The translations under genes were made by a program, and so were the position numbers. A DNA stretch of 59,699 nucleotides from CAYRZL01 sp964428795 (GTDB lineage Bacteria > Bacillota > Clostridia > Lachnospirales > Lachnospiraceae), in assembly GCA_964428795.1 (NCBI GenBank), contig CAYRZL010000006.1, forward strand, positions 1 to 59,699. The letters run 5' to 3'. Below, one piece after another: positions 16,597 through 25,086 of this stretch (its first letter is position 1; every line of letters starts with the position of its first letter). Below the pieces are notes generated by a model. It was not told the DNA's origin. It searched no databases and saw nothing but the letters and a program-made list of their open reading frames with translations.

Positions 16597-17538
16597 TTAT
16601 GCACTTCTGAGGAAAATATACACCATATACGCCGCATACATGGCGAGCATCAGTACACCGATCGATCTCGTCACCATTTTTTTGCGGGCGGCCAACACCA
16701 GAACAACCAGACTGACGATTGCCAGGATCACCAGATCGATCAGATTTTCTCTCAGCATACTGATAGGACTGATGGACGCCGCGATGCCAAGCACAAACAG
16801 CACATTGAAAATATTTGAACCGATGACATTTCCAAGCGCCATATCAATCTGCTTTTTCCTCGCCGCCACAATAGAAGTGACCAGCTCCGGCAGCGATGTA
16901 CCAAATGCAACGATGGTCAGACCGATGACCGTCTGACTGACCCCAAAGGTCTGCGCGATATTCGTAGCCGCATCCACTACCAGATCACTGCCGATCACAA
17001 TAGCGGCAATTCCGCCCACAATAAACACCAGACATTTCCACATGGGCAGTGATTTGACTTCCTCCTGCTCTCCGTCATCTCCGGAGCTTTTTTTTGCCAT
17101 CCGAACCATGTAGAGCAAAAACAGCACGAAGATAATCAACAGGATAATACCGTCTCCTCGCCCCAATACCATTCCGATTCCCCCCAGCACCAGAAGCAGC
17201 ACGCCTACCAGAATGGAAAACGGATATTCGATCTTCAACGTGGAAGCCTTCACCGCAACCGGCGTGATCACAGCACACAGACCAATTACAATAAGAAGGT
17301 TAAAAATATTGGAGCCAACCACATTGCTGACCGCCAGTGTATTGCTGTTTTTTAAAGACGCCGCAACACTGACCGCACATTCCGGTGCGCTGGTCCCCAT
17401 TGCCACAATGGTCATACCGATCACCAGGGAGGGCACATGAAAACGTTTTGCAATGCCTGCGCTTCCGTCCACGAAAAAGTCTGCTCCCTTGATCAGCAAA
17501 ATAAATCCAATTACTAACAGAATGATAGATAATACCAT
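16597..17538 (-). CDS. Calcium/cation:proton or sodium exchanger, CaCA family
   Basis: A 313-residue membrane exchanger. Seen: two inverted alpha repeats with family signatures, VIGMTIVAMGTSAPECAVS plus SNVVGSNIFNLL in the N-half and VIGLTIVAFGTSLPELVTS plus GNVIGSNIFNVLF in the C-half, with about ten hydrophobic segments. The start at 17538 follows AGAGAGG. It lies 29 bases downstream of mntP and behind the same Mn2+ riboswitch, so Mn2+ (or mixed Mn2+/Ca2+) export is a reasonable inference; the family default is Ca2+. Confidence 0.9.
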   Translation of the reverse strand: MVLSIILLVIGFILLIKGADFFVDGSAGIAKRFHVPSLVIGMTIVAMGTSAPECAVSVAASLKNSNTLAVSNVVGSNIFNLLIVIGLCAVITPVAVKASTLKIEYPFSILVGVLLLVLGGIGMVLGRGDGIILLIIFVLFLLYMVRMAKKSSGDDGEQEEVKSLPMWKCLVFIVGGIAAIVIGSDLVVDAATNIAQTFGVSQTVIGLTIVAFGTSLPELVTSIVAARKKQIDMALGNVIGSNIFNVLFVLGIAASISPISMLRENLIDLVILAIVSLVVLVLAARKKMVTRSIGVLMLAMYAAYMVYIFLRSA

Positions 17539-17567
17539 ACATATGCCTCTCTTTCTTCCCACAGAAC

Positions 17568-18131
17568 CTATAATCCAATCAGATGCTCGATCAAAATTTT
17601 TACTCCGATAATGATCAGGATCACACTTCCGGCAATTTCCGCTTTTTTCTTAAACCTTGCGCCAAAGAAATTTCCAATTACCACACCCAGAATCGCCCAG
17701 CCAAAGGTCGTACATCCGATAATCGTAATTGCAGACAGGATTTTTACCTGAAGAAACGCAAACGTGATACCTACTGCAAGCGCATCAATGCTGGTTGCGA
17801 TGGCAAGCAGAAACAGCTCTTTGATGTCCACTCTGACTTCCTCGGTTTGAATTTCCTCCGCTTTCAACGCCTCAACCACCATCTTGCCGCCCAGAAACGC
17901 CAGCAATCCAAAGGCGATCCAGTGATCAAACGCTGTAATATAAGATTCAAACTGTTTGCCAAGCGCCCAGCCGATGAAGGGCATCAACGCCTGAAAGCCG
18001 CCGAAAAAACAGGCGATGAGAAAACAATACAATTTGTTTATCTTCTGCATGTTCAGTCCTTTGCAGATGGATACCGCAAATGCATCCATGGAAAGACCAA
18101 TTCCGATAAGAAATAACTCTAAAAATCCCAT
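17568..18131 (-). CDS. mntP: Manganese efflux pump MntP
   Basis: An integral membrane Mn2+ exporter of 187 residues with two repeated DUF204 halves. Seen: the first-half GIGLSMDAFAVSICKGL and the second-half IATSIDALAVGITFAFL, each with the conserved Asp, and six hydrophobic segments. The full length matches the family. A yybP-ykoY riboswitch and terminator lie directly upstream, the known regulatory partner of mntP genes, so expression should rise with intracellular Mn2+. Confidence 0.95.
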   Translation of the reverse strand: MGFLELFLIGIGLSMDAFAVSICKGLNMQKINKLYCFLIACFFGGFQALMPFIGWALGKQFESYITAFDHWIAFGLLAFLGGKMVVEALKAEEIQTEEVRVDIKELFLLAIATSIDALAVGITFAFLQVKILSAITIIGCTTFGWAILGVVIGNFFGARFKKKAEIAGSVILIIIGVKILIEHLIGL

Positions 18132-18155
18132 ATTTTGTTCCTACCTGTATCATAT

Positions 18156-18194
18156 AAAAAGACCCATGTATGCCATCCGGCATACATGAGTCTC
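18156..18194 (-). terminator. Riboswitch expression-platform terminator
   Basis: On the minus strand a 14-bp stem with a GGAT loop (core ATGTATGCC / GGCATACAT) is followed by five T, between the aptamer and mntP. It is the on/off element of the Mn2+ riboswitch. Confidence 0.85.
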
Positions 18195-18199
18195 ATTCT

Positions 18200-18312
18200 T
18201 TCAGATTTGCCAGGCCTTTACGATATGCTGTGACACCGTCATCCAACACATATCTGACCGAGTTTGTTGACAAACCACGCTTGCGCGCGAACTACTCCCT
18301 CAAGAAGCTTTT
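18200..18312 (-). ncRNA. yybP-ykoY manganese riboswitch aptamer
   Basis: Read on the minus strand the leader has the family's conserved parts in order: GGGAGTAG near 18292-18299, the GTCAACAAAC-CGG region, a variable helix, and a closing segment TCGTAAAGGCCTGGC. It ends just before an intrinsic terminator and mntP. The class binds Mn2+ and generally turns on efflux genes. Boundaries are approximate. Confidence 0.85.
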
Positions 18313-18315
18313 TCT

Positions 18316-18344
18316 ACTATAGACAAAATGAGAACCTTTGTCAA
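18316..18344 (-). promoter_or_regulatory. Promoter of the Mn-riboswitch operon
   Basis: TTGACA (complement of 18339-18344) and TATAGT (complement of 18316-18321) are spaced by 17 bp, immediately before the aptamer. Confidence 0.8.
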
Positions 18345-18367
18345 TCCTGTTTTTTTATTTTTTTTAA

Positions 18368-20689
18368 TCATTCCGCTTCCTGATCCTCCTCTGTCTGAGT
18401 CAAATCCCATTCACAGAAAAATACCTCATTTTCGCCTCCCCAGTTTCCGTCATTCCAGCAATACTCCGGGCTATTAAAGTAAAACATTCCATAGTTCTCA
18501 TTCGTATCTCCGTTTGGCTCCCCTTCCGCCCAATTTGTATAATCACTGGCTTCTTCCGAATACGCCCATTTCCACTTTCCTTCCAGATCCTGATCGCTGT
18601 ATCCGAAATATGCGCTGTCATGTTCGCGTTTATGCATATAGTCATAGAGCACAGTGTTTTCATCCCCGTCATTGATTACGCACATATAACCGCCCAGCTT
18701 TTCACACATTTCCACAGCGTCGTCGTAGGTTTCTGCTCCATCCAGCAGCGCATAATAATGTCCGTTATAGGCCATAGATCCGATCGGAATATTCAGCAGC
18801 CTCTGATCCACTTTTCCGGCATCCAGTGATTCCCACTCGCATACATAATAATTCGTGTAATCTATCGGCAGCGCTCTCCACTGATAATTATCGGACTGGC
18901 ACATCGCACCATAAAGACAGTCTTCATCGTCGCCAAGTGAGGGTTCACCTTCCGTCCAATCCACGTAGGACAGCTCTTCATAACCATACCAATACCAATT
19001 CAATTCATGCTCCGAATTAGAGGTATAGATCAATCCCAAAAATGCAACGTCCACATCCTGATTTTTCAGATAGCTTATCACTGCAATATCCTCCTCCTCG
19101 GATGAGATTGTTGCCAGATGTCCTCCCAGTTTCTTACACTGGTCATATGCATCCTTCCAGGACTGTGCATCATCGTAAATTGCATAATAATGATCGCCGA
19201 ACTTTATTGCATTGGTCGGTATAACAGTCTCAGCAAGTTCTTCTTTCAGCGTCACGATACTGCCGATCTCCGCTGCGGATGCCTTAGCCGCACTGCTAAG
19301 CTGAGTAACGCTCATAATGCTCGCAATTACTGTTAAGGCTATCATCCACCCAAGAGCAGTTTTTCCTCCCTGGGCTACCAATGCCGAAACGCGGGAGGTT
19401 TTTGTATTCTTCAGAACCTGAATTTCTTTCACTACGGAGCGATAATCATGCATTGTCAATTCCAGTGTATCCTTTTTACCGGAAACGTACTGTCCCATAT
19501 CATCCATAACCGCTTTCAACTTATCGGGAATAGTTTTTCCAAATGCATGCTCCAGCTTATTCTTCTTATTTACCGCTCTTCCCGGGCCTTTTGCTCTGGC
19601 AATATTGCGGATTGTCTTACAGAGATTTACGATCAATATAATCGCACACATCAGAATGAGCGCCGATATAATCAGGATCACACTGTATCCAACCGGATGG
19701 CTCACCGACGGAATGCCCGCAAACACTTTCCATATTGCAAAATGATTTTCTTTTAATACATTCCAGAAACTCAACAGTCCGGAACCGGCAAAACGAAGCG
19801 TAAGCCAATTACGAATTGTCAGCATGATGATGACAGCTACTATGATAAATGCTATCGCTTTTCCTTTTTTTCCGCCATTTTGCTTAGAAGAAACAGAAAT
19901 GGCAGAAACTTCATTATGGTATCCCTCCACCCGTTTCACCATAGCGCTGTATTTCGCTTTCATCGCTTTTAATCCGTTGTTATAATCCGTTCCTCCATAT
20001 TGACGGGCAAATTCCAGAGCTACCGGTGTTCCGCCTGCCACGATAAAATAAGCGCCGAAGGATGTACTTTTTATATCGGCATCCTTGCCTTTGTCAAAGA
20101 CAAAAGATTCCTCAAAAGGATTGTTCTGAAATTTATGTACCAGACTGTCATATTGGCTGATCAGCTCCGCCTCATTTCTCTGTGGATTGTTCATCAGCTT
20201 TCGCATGTCTTTAAGCTCACTTTCAAACCCACGCATTTGATATCTATTGCTGTTGTTCAAAAACCAGCGAATGTGATCCAATTTTCTGACAGCGGTATTT
20301 AAATCATCATTTTTCTTTGCCGCATACGGAATCTCGCCGCCTTTACTATAATCCGGTCTGATATTTACCCTGATTCCTACTGCTCTGCCAAGATTCTCCA
20401 GCAGATCGATTGCCACATCATTTGAAAGCCCTTTTGCCTGCAGACTCTTAAGCATCTCCGATGCCTTTCCTTTTTCCAGCCCGGCAGCGGATGCAAAATA
20501 CTGAGGCACGCCTGCGTCAAACGCTTTTATAAGATAAGACGCCTCTTCTTTCATCTTCGGTGCAATATCAAGAAAAGCTCCGATCATGCGGTACTTGTCA
20601 TTTAATATAGATTTTCCAAAAATTCTGACAACCTCACAGTATGCCTGATCCGCATCCTGCATATTGTCAATTCTCATATAATCTGACAT
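18368..20689 (-). CDS. Three-TM membrane protein with tandem C-type lectin domains
   Basis: A 773-residue protein not assignable to a named family as a whole. Residues 1-275 are a soluble helical region. Hydrophobic segments follow at about 277-293, 334-357 and 445-463. Two C-type lectin-like domains come last, about 497-620 and 641-762; both open with HYYA and carry paired Cys. Domain 2 has EPN at 724-726 and WND at 745-747, the Ca2+ and mannose-type sugar-binding motifs of animal C-type lectins. Domain 1 has EPS and WRA instead, so its site looks altered. With three TM helices the N-terminus should be cytoplasmic and the lectins outside. It is the last gene of the vWA/kinase/PP2C operon, starting 1 base after the zinc-ribbon gene, and is a likely surface sensor or adhesive end of that system. 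Confidence 0.82.
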   Translation of the reverse strand: MSDYMRIDNMQDADQAYCEVVRIFGKSILNDKYRMIGAFLDIAPKMKEEASYLIKAFDAGVPQYFASAAGLEKGKASEMLKSLQAKGLSNDVAIDLLENLGRAVGIRVNIRPDYSKGGEIPYAAKKNDDLNTAVRKLDHIRWFLNNSNRYQMRGFESELKDMRKLMNNPQRNEAELISQYDSLVHKFQNNPFEESFVFDKGKDADIKSTSFGAYFIVAGGTPVALEFARQYGGTDYNNGLKAMKAKYSAMVKRVEGYHNEVSAISVSSKQNGGKKGKAIAFIIVAVIIMLTIRNWLTLRFAGSGLLSFWNVLKENHFAIWKVFAGIPSVSHPVGYSVILIISALILMCAIILIVNLCKTIRNIARAKGPGRAVNKKNKLEHAFGKTIPDKLKAVMDDMGQYVSGKKDTLELTMHDYRSVVKEIQVLKNTKTSRVSALVAQGGKTALGWMIALTVIASIMSVTQLSSAAKASAAEIGSIVTLKEELAETVIPTNAIKFGDHYYAIYDDAQSWKDAYDQCKKLGGHLATISSEEEDIAVISYLKNQDVDVAFLGLIYTSNSEHELNWYWYGYEELSYVDWTEGEPSLGDDEDCLYGAMCQSDNYQWRALPIDYTNYYVCEWESLDAGKVDQRLLNIPIGSMAYNGHYYALLDGAETYDDAVEMCEKLGGYMCVINDGDENTVLYDYMHKREHDSAYFGYSDQDLEGKWKWAYSEEASDYTNWAEGEPNGDTNENYGMFYFNSPEYCWNDGNWGGENEVFFCEWDLTQTEEDQEAE

Positions 20690-20690
20690 G

Positions 20691-21038
20691 TTAGTATCCT
20701 CCTCCTGAAACGTCCAACGAATCCGAAACGGTTACTTCGGAAGAATGCCCGCACCAATGGCAGATACTGATTTTCTCCCCATGATAGCAACTAATCTTTT
20801 TACAGGAACCGCACACGATAAACCTGTCTTTCTCACAATAAGGGCAGCCCGGGTAATCTTCTGCAGCATAAAAACTGCCTGTGATCTTCACATTGTCAAA
20901 TCCTTCTTCCGCTGCCGCTCCCTCTTTGATTGGAAATGCCCAGGTACGAATCCAGTCATTCTCTACCCGCTGTACCCGCATACCGAACAATTCTTTATTA
21001 TAACATTTGCCAAGAATAACATTTGCCTCCAGCTTCAT
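20691..21038 (-). CDS. Small zinc-ribbon protein (TerY-C-like)
   Basis: A 115-residue protein. Seen: an N-terminal beta-rich region of about 60 residues, then CPYC, CGSCKK, C and CHWCG groups between about residues 65 and 98, enough for two zinc sites. The spacing resembles the metal-binding domain found at the C-terminus of some TerY proteins (TerY-C); here it is a separate polypeptide. The ATG overlaps the PP2C stop by 4 bases and follows AAGGAGAC. It is likely an adaptor of the vWA/kinase/phosphatase complex. The family call is tentative. Confidence 0.6.
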   Translation of the reverse strand: MKLEANVILGKCYNKELFGMRVQRVENDWIRTWAFPIKEGAAAEEGFDNVKITGSFYAAEDYPGCPYCEKDRFIVCGSCKKISCYHGEKISICHWCGHSSEVTVSDSLDVSGGGY

Positions 21039-22510
21039 TCGTTTGTCTCCTTTGTATCCTCAGAATCCTTCGCAAAGATATCTGCCTGCTCTTCCAGCCT
21101 CTGATTGATCATCTCTCCCATATTTTGGGCGCCGGCTTCTATTTTTTCAACCACATACGCTGTGCTCTCCAACACCTTCTGCTTTACAGCGCTCAGACCG
21201 TCTGCCCACACCAAAGATGTGTCCTGCTCCTTCTGCAATTGCCGCTGCGCACGCTCCAGCTCAGCCTGCTGTCTTTGAAGCTGAAGCTCCTTCTCCAGTA
21301 ATTCCCGTTCCCGCCTGCTTTGCTCCTGCTGGACTTTCATAAGATTTTCCAACTCTCTCTCCCGCTGGGTGGAATTCTTTTGTATTTCCTGATCTCTTAC
21401 CGGATATCCGGGTTTAAAAAATGGCATAACATCCACTACCGATTTGCGCCGCATTTCCGCTTGATGTCTGCGCTCTTCTGCACGTCGGCGCGCCTCCTCC
21501 TGACATCGTGCCGCTTCTGCACGTCGACGCTCTTCCTCCTGACGCCTGCGCTCCTCTTCCGCACGCCGGCGTTCCTCCGCCTGACGGGCAAGTTCCATCT
21601 GACGCTTCACTTCGGCGATACGCTTCTCCTCGGCTTCTCTGCGTGCCTGCTCCTGCTTCTTTTTCTCTTCAATCAACTGCAAAAGCATAGGCTTCTTTTC
21701 ATTTAAACTTTCCGGAGCAAATATCGTAGCTACCGATATATCATCTCCGCTTCCTTTTTGTGTAAAATTCTGAAGATTTTTCTCCAGACTGACTTTAAAT
21801 TGCTCCGTATTCATCATATAACTCAACCGGAGATGATAATCTTTCAGACTCTCTTCGCTTCCAAAGGACTTGCACAGACCGTCACTGGAAACCGTCATGG
21901 AAAGCGGCTGCTTTTCCTCATAATAATGCTGAAACTTATCCTTGCACTGTTTGTCACAGACAGAGGATGTCATATTTGCCACACTATATGGATCTTCAAT
22001 AGGAATCGTTACCGCTCCATCCTCAGAAACGACAGCAAACGTCCCATCCCCAACCAGCATTCCGTAATGGTACCCCTCTGCCATGACAGCAATCAGCACC
22101 GTACATCCATAATAGGAATGCCAGTCTATATTTTTATTGTCTTTGATCTTATCCAATATCTCCCGCTCAGTATTTGTCAGTTCATGATCGTCTTTATGGA
22201 TTTCTATCTTCTCATTCCATTTCGTGATGAAATAACGTTCCATCTGATTCAAAATGTAATCAGCATTTTTTCCGATGGCTGTGGTAAAGCTTTCGTAGTC
22301 TTCCATATAAGCACACACTGTCTCAATTGCCGCATCCACCGCATATTTCGATCCAACATCACTTCGAATATATTTTGAACCGCCATGACCGTCCGATATC
22401 ACTGCCACAGCAAAATGCTCCCTCTCGCAGACTCCGGCAGCATCCTGACAGATTTTATTGGCTTTTATGTGATCGGCTCCATGCACAACGCACTGTATTC
22501 CCTGAAACAT
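21035..22510 (-). CDS. PP2C-type Ser/Thr phosphatase with a long charged coiled coil
   Basis: A 491-residue protein. Residues 1-265 are a PPM/PP2C phosphatase domain with metal-binding motifs SDGHGG (D40), GDG (D155), SSDGL (D210) and GSGDDIS (D256/D257). Residues about 275-460 form a long Glu/Arg/Gln-rich coiled coil with repeated EERRRAEEERR-like units, so the protein may form a scaffold or oligomer. AGGAGA precedes the start. It lies between the vWA genes and the zinc-ribbon gene. Known: PP2C proteins partner with vWA and kinase proteins in TerY-P modules, where they should reverse the kinase's phosphorylations. Confidence 0.88.
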   Translation of the reverse strand: MFQGIQCVVHGADHIKANKICQDAAGVCEREHFAVAVISDGHGGSKYIRSDVGSKYAVDAAIETVCAYMEDYESFTTAIGKNADYILNQMERYFITKWNEKIEIHKDDHELTNTEREILDKIKDNKNIDWHSYYGCTVLIAVMAEGYHYGMLVGDGTFAVVSEDGAVTIPIEDPYSVANMTSSVCDKQCKDKFQHYYEEKQPLSMTVSSDGLCKSFGSEESLKDYHLRLSYMMNTEQFKVSLEKNLQNFTQKGSGDDISVATIFAPESLNEKKPMLLQLIEEKKKQEQARREAEEKRIAEVKRQMELARQAEERRRAEEERRRQEEERRRAEAARCQEEARRRAEERRHQAEMRRKSVVDVMPFFKPGYPVRDQEIQKNSTQRERELENLMKVQQEQSRRERELLEKELQLQRQQAELERAQRQLQKEQDTSLVWADGLSAVKQKVLESTAYVVEKIEAGAQNMGEMINQRLEEQADIFAKDSEDTKETNE

Positions 22511-22532
22511 ATATCATTCTCCTATTTTTCTT

Positions 22533-23360
22533 CTACCATCCGCTGTCAAAATCCACATCCGATATATCAGACGCCATAATGTCGCTCTTAATCTCACGAA
22601 GAACATCCCGCATCATATCCTGCTTTGTTCCTTCCACATCCTGTTCTGACAGTTCACCAAAAGATTCTTCTACCGGGATGGAGCTGCTGCCGATCTGAGA
22701 AGAGGTCACAGAAATTGCCCGTACAAGCTGATACAGCATTTTTGTATTTTTTGCCTCCACAACAAATTCCGGATCTCCGGTAAATTCTTCCAGGATCCTT
22801 TTATCTACGCCGGTTCCCAATGCAAGGGCAATCTTGATCCCCGCCTGAAACCATTTATTTTTTTGCAGAATTTGAAGCCCCCGCTTATAATTATCCGTAG
22901 GATATCCGTCCGTGATCAGAAATGTAACAGGTGCAAAGGAAAGAGAAGGCGAGTTCAAAAACTGTTTTCTCGACATCTTCTCATTCAGTTCTTCCAGCGC
23001 CATTCCCAGATCCGTAACACCATCAGCCCTCAGATCATGCCAATTCTGATATTCCTCCAACAGCATCGGTTCCGGTGTAACCCAGTTCCAACCGGAGCCA
23101 AACTCCAGCACCGCCACCCGGATATCCGTATTGCTGCCTCCGATATTGATCAGATCCGGAAGTACCTCCCGCATGGCGCGGTTCATAGTATCAATACGTT
23201 CTCCCCGCATACTGGAAGAAACATCGATCAGAAAAAATAAAACCATATTTTTTTTCACCGGAGAGACGCCGCCTAAAGGATCATCCTCTGCGCATTCAGC
23301 CTCCTCCGTAAACATATCCATATCAACATCCTCAAATGTCCATTCCGCACCGTCAGCCAT
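22533..23360 (-). CDS. vWA domain protein (TerY-like), copy 1
   Basis: A 275-residue protein with an acidic N-terminal tail, then a von Willebrand factor A domain with an intact MIDAS motif (DVSSS, D46-S48-S50), a central Thr (GVTDLGMAL) and an ITDGYPTD acidic loop. The C-terminus ends in DVDFDSGW, nearly matching the end of the vWA protein encoded at 26490-27338. Together with kinase and PP2C neighbours this fits the TerY branch. Role inferred: a metal-dependent protein-interaction switch in the signalling complex. Confidence 0.85.
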   Translation of the reverse strand: MADGAEWTFEDVDMDMFTEEAECAEDDPLGGVSPVKKNMVLFFLIDVSSSMRGERIDTMNRAMREVLPDLINIGGSNTDIRVAVLEFGSGWNWVTPEPMLLEEYQNWHDLRADGVTDLGMALEELNEKMSRKQFLNSPSLSFAPVTFLITDGYPTDNYKRGLQILQKNKWFQAGIKIALALGTGVDKRILEEFTGDPEFVVEAKNTKMLYQLVRAISVTSSQIGSSSIPVEESFGELSEQDVEGTKQDMMRDVLREIKSDIMASDISDVDFDSGW

Positions 23361-23379
23361 TTCTCTCAGTCCTTCCCGA

Positions 23380-24000
23380 TTACTTAACCATGTTTAAAAT
23401 CGCATTTTCCACCACATCAATTGCCCCGCTTCCGGAAGCATAGATCACATTTTTCGCATTTCCGGCAAATGCTTCCAGCAATTCATCGTTCCTGATCTCA
23501 GAAAAATTCACCGCCATTCTTTTTCCGGTTTGAAACGCAGGTATGGCAAAAAGAGCGCTTAATCCCTTTTTATATTCATCAGATGAAAGACCATCTGAAA
23601 ACAGGATAAAGTAGTCCGCAGAACCTTTTTTCCCGCTCTCCTGCCAGTCGCTCCTTTTCAACCTGACAGCCAGTTGAGAAAACATCTCTCCCAGATTTGA
23701 GAAGGATCCCGAACGCGTACGCTCCCAGGAACCAAACCGGGCAGCCGGCGTCGGCTCCTGCGTTTTCCATTCCACCTGTTCATCCACTTCTGCCGCCGCA
23801 ATCCGAATAGAGTGTTCATCCATCTCAGACAACAATTCTTCCATAACAGAATTTATCGTCCCGATGGTGGTTCCATCCATACTTCCGGACCGATCGATCA
23901 GAAATATCACTCTTTTTATTATGTCAGGTTCATCACCGGCAATGTCATCATACATACTTTCATCCCATCCATCGCCATCCATATTCATCATATCAACCAT
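23380..24000 (-). CDS. vWA domain protein, shorter copy 2
   Basis: A 206-residue vWA protein. It has an acidic Met/Asp-rich N-terminus, MIDAS as DRSGSM (D36-S38-S40), SFSNLGEMF where the MIDAS Thr is normally found (a Ser stands in), and FILFSDGLSSDEY. It lacks the C-terminal acidic tail shared by the other two vWA proteins and is diverged from them. Its start overlaps the end of the kinase-like gene by 8 bases, so the two are probably co-translated. Confidence 0.82.
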   Translation of the reverse strand: MVDMMNMDGDGWDESMYDDIAGDEPDIIKRVIFLIDRSGSMDGTTIGTINSVMEELLSEMDEHSIRIAAAEVDEQVEWKTQEPTPAARFGSWERTRSGSFSNLGEMFSQLAVRLKRSDWQESGKKGSADYFILFSDGLSSDEYKKGLSALFAIPAFQTGKRMAVNFSEIRNDELLEAFAGNAKNVIYASGSGAIDVVENAILNMVK

Positions 24001-25069
24001 TATTCGTCTCCGTTCCCTGCTGTTTTATACTCCATATATCTGCATTCGGCAGTGTGATGGACAACCCTGTCCAGATCGGCGCTCCCTGATTTTTCGTTAT
24101 TTCGCGCCGGGTCTGATCCGGAAAAGTAACCGTCCACACGTCATCCGTCATATTTTTTACACCAAAAACGCCTTTTCGCTGCTTATTTTCCACAACCACT
24201 GCCACTGTTTCCATATCATCCGGTTTATCGGGTTCCAGTTGATAGCGGTATATTTTCGTTCCATTGCTGATATATATATGTCGTTCTTTGCACACCAGAG
24301 CATAATATATTTTCCCGCATCTCGGGCAGGAATAGTTACCGTTTGCCGCCTTTTTATACGTATTGATAAATCCGCTGTACCCACAGTCACAGGGCAGCGC
24401 CGACCGCATTTCATTTAAAACATTTTTCCACTGTCCCGGGGACAGCCGGCGATCTTCCTCCTCTTTTCCATACAGAAAAACTTCTGTAAATGCATTCTGA
24501 AGCGCCTGCGGATAATAGTCCCAATACCGAAGCAGGTGTCCCTGTATTCCATAAATCGGCCGGTTTTTACAGGTAAATTCCTCCATATTGAAAATTCCGC
24601 TCTTCGCATACCAACGGTACTCGTCTTCAGGCTTTAAAAAAATCTGTGAAAAACTGATTGCCCCGCTAAGCGGATGTCCTCCATGATAAAAAAGGTCAAA
24701 CAGCAGCATGGCAAGCGTCCAGTTTTGCGCCTGCGCAGTCATCACTGTTATTTTTCCCAGAACAAGCTCCGGGGCGCTATAATAGCCGATCCGCTGTTCC
24801 TCCGACAGTTCCAGTCCTTTTCCAATAACTTTTTTATCTTCCTGAAAAGTCAGCGCCCCGGTCTTTGAATCAAACAAGAACGCATCCCTGTTCACATCCG
24901 CATAGGCGACATGCTGCTGCTCCCATTGCTCATATAACTCCACCAGTTCTCTGGCAGCACGAATCATAGCTTCCATGGTAGCAAACCGAACCGTATAATT
25001 TTTCTCCGATCCCGGAACTTCTATCTGTCTTTCCGTGGCATAGTCACTCAACGTCCAAATCGTATTCAT
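23993..25069 (-). CDS. Kinase-like protein lacking the N-lobe, with zinc ribbon and FHA-like C-terminus
   Basis: A 358-residue protein. The N-terminal about 220 residues resemble only the C-lobe of a protein kinase: VNRDAFLFDSKTGALTFQ at the place of the catalytic/metal loops, then YYSAPELVLG as the APE motif. The ATP-binding Gly loop and Lys are absent, so catalysis is unlikely. A zinc ribbon (CDCGY ... CPRCGK) follows, then a C-terminal domain (KGVFGVKNMTDDVWTV ... GAPIWTGLSITL) shared with the intact kinase next door. The start at 25069 follows AGAAGGGA, 17 bases after the kinase stop. It is likely a regulatory pseudokinase or adaptor. The FHA-like naming of the last domain is a guess from its pattern. 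Confidence 0.7.
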   Translation of the reverse strand: MNTIWTLSDYATERQIEVPGSEKNYTVRFATMEAMIRAARELVELYEQWEQQHVAYADVNRDAFLFDSKTGALTFQEDKKVIGKGLELSEEQRIGYYSAPELVLGKITVMTAQAQNWTLAMLLFDLFYHGGHPLSGAISFSQIFLKPEDEYRWYAKSGIFNMEEFTCKNRPIYGIQGHLLRYWDYYPQALQNAFTEVFLYGKEEEDRRLSPGQWKNVLNEMRSALPCDCGYSGFINTYKKAANGNYSCPRCGKIYYALVCKERHIYISNGTKIYRYQLEPDKPDDMETVAVVVENKQRKGVFGVKNMTDDVWTVTFPDQTRREITKNQGAPIWTGLSITLPNADIWSIKQQGTETNNG

Positions 25070-25086
25070 ACTCAAAGTCCCTTCTC

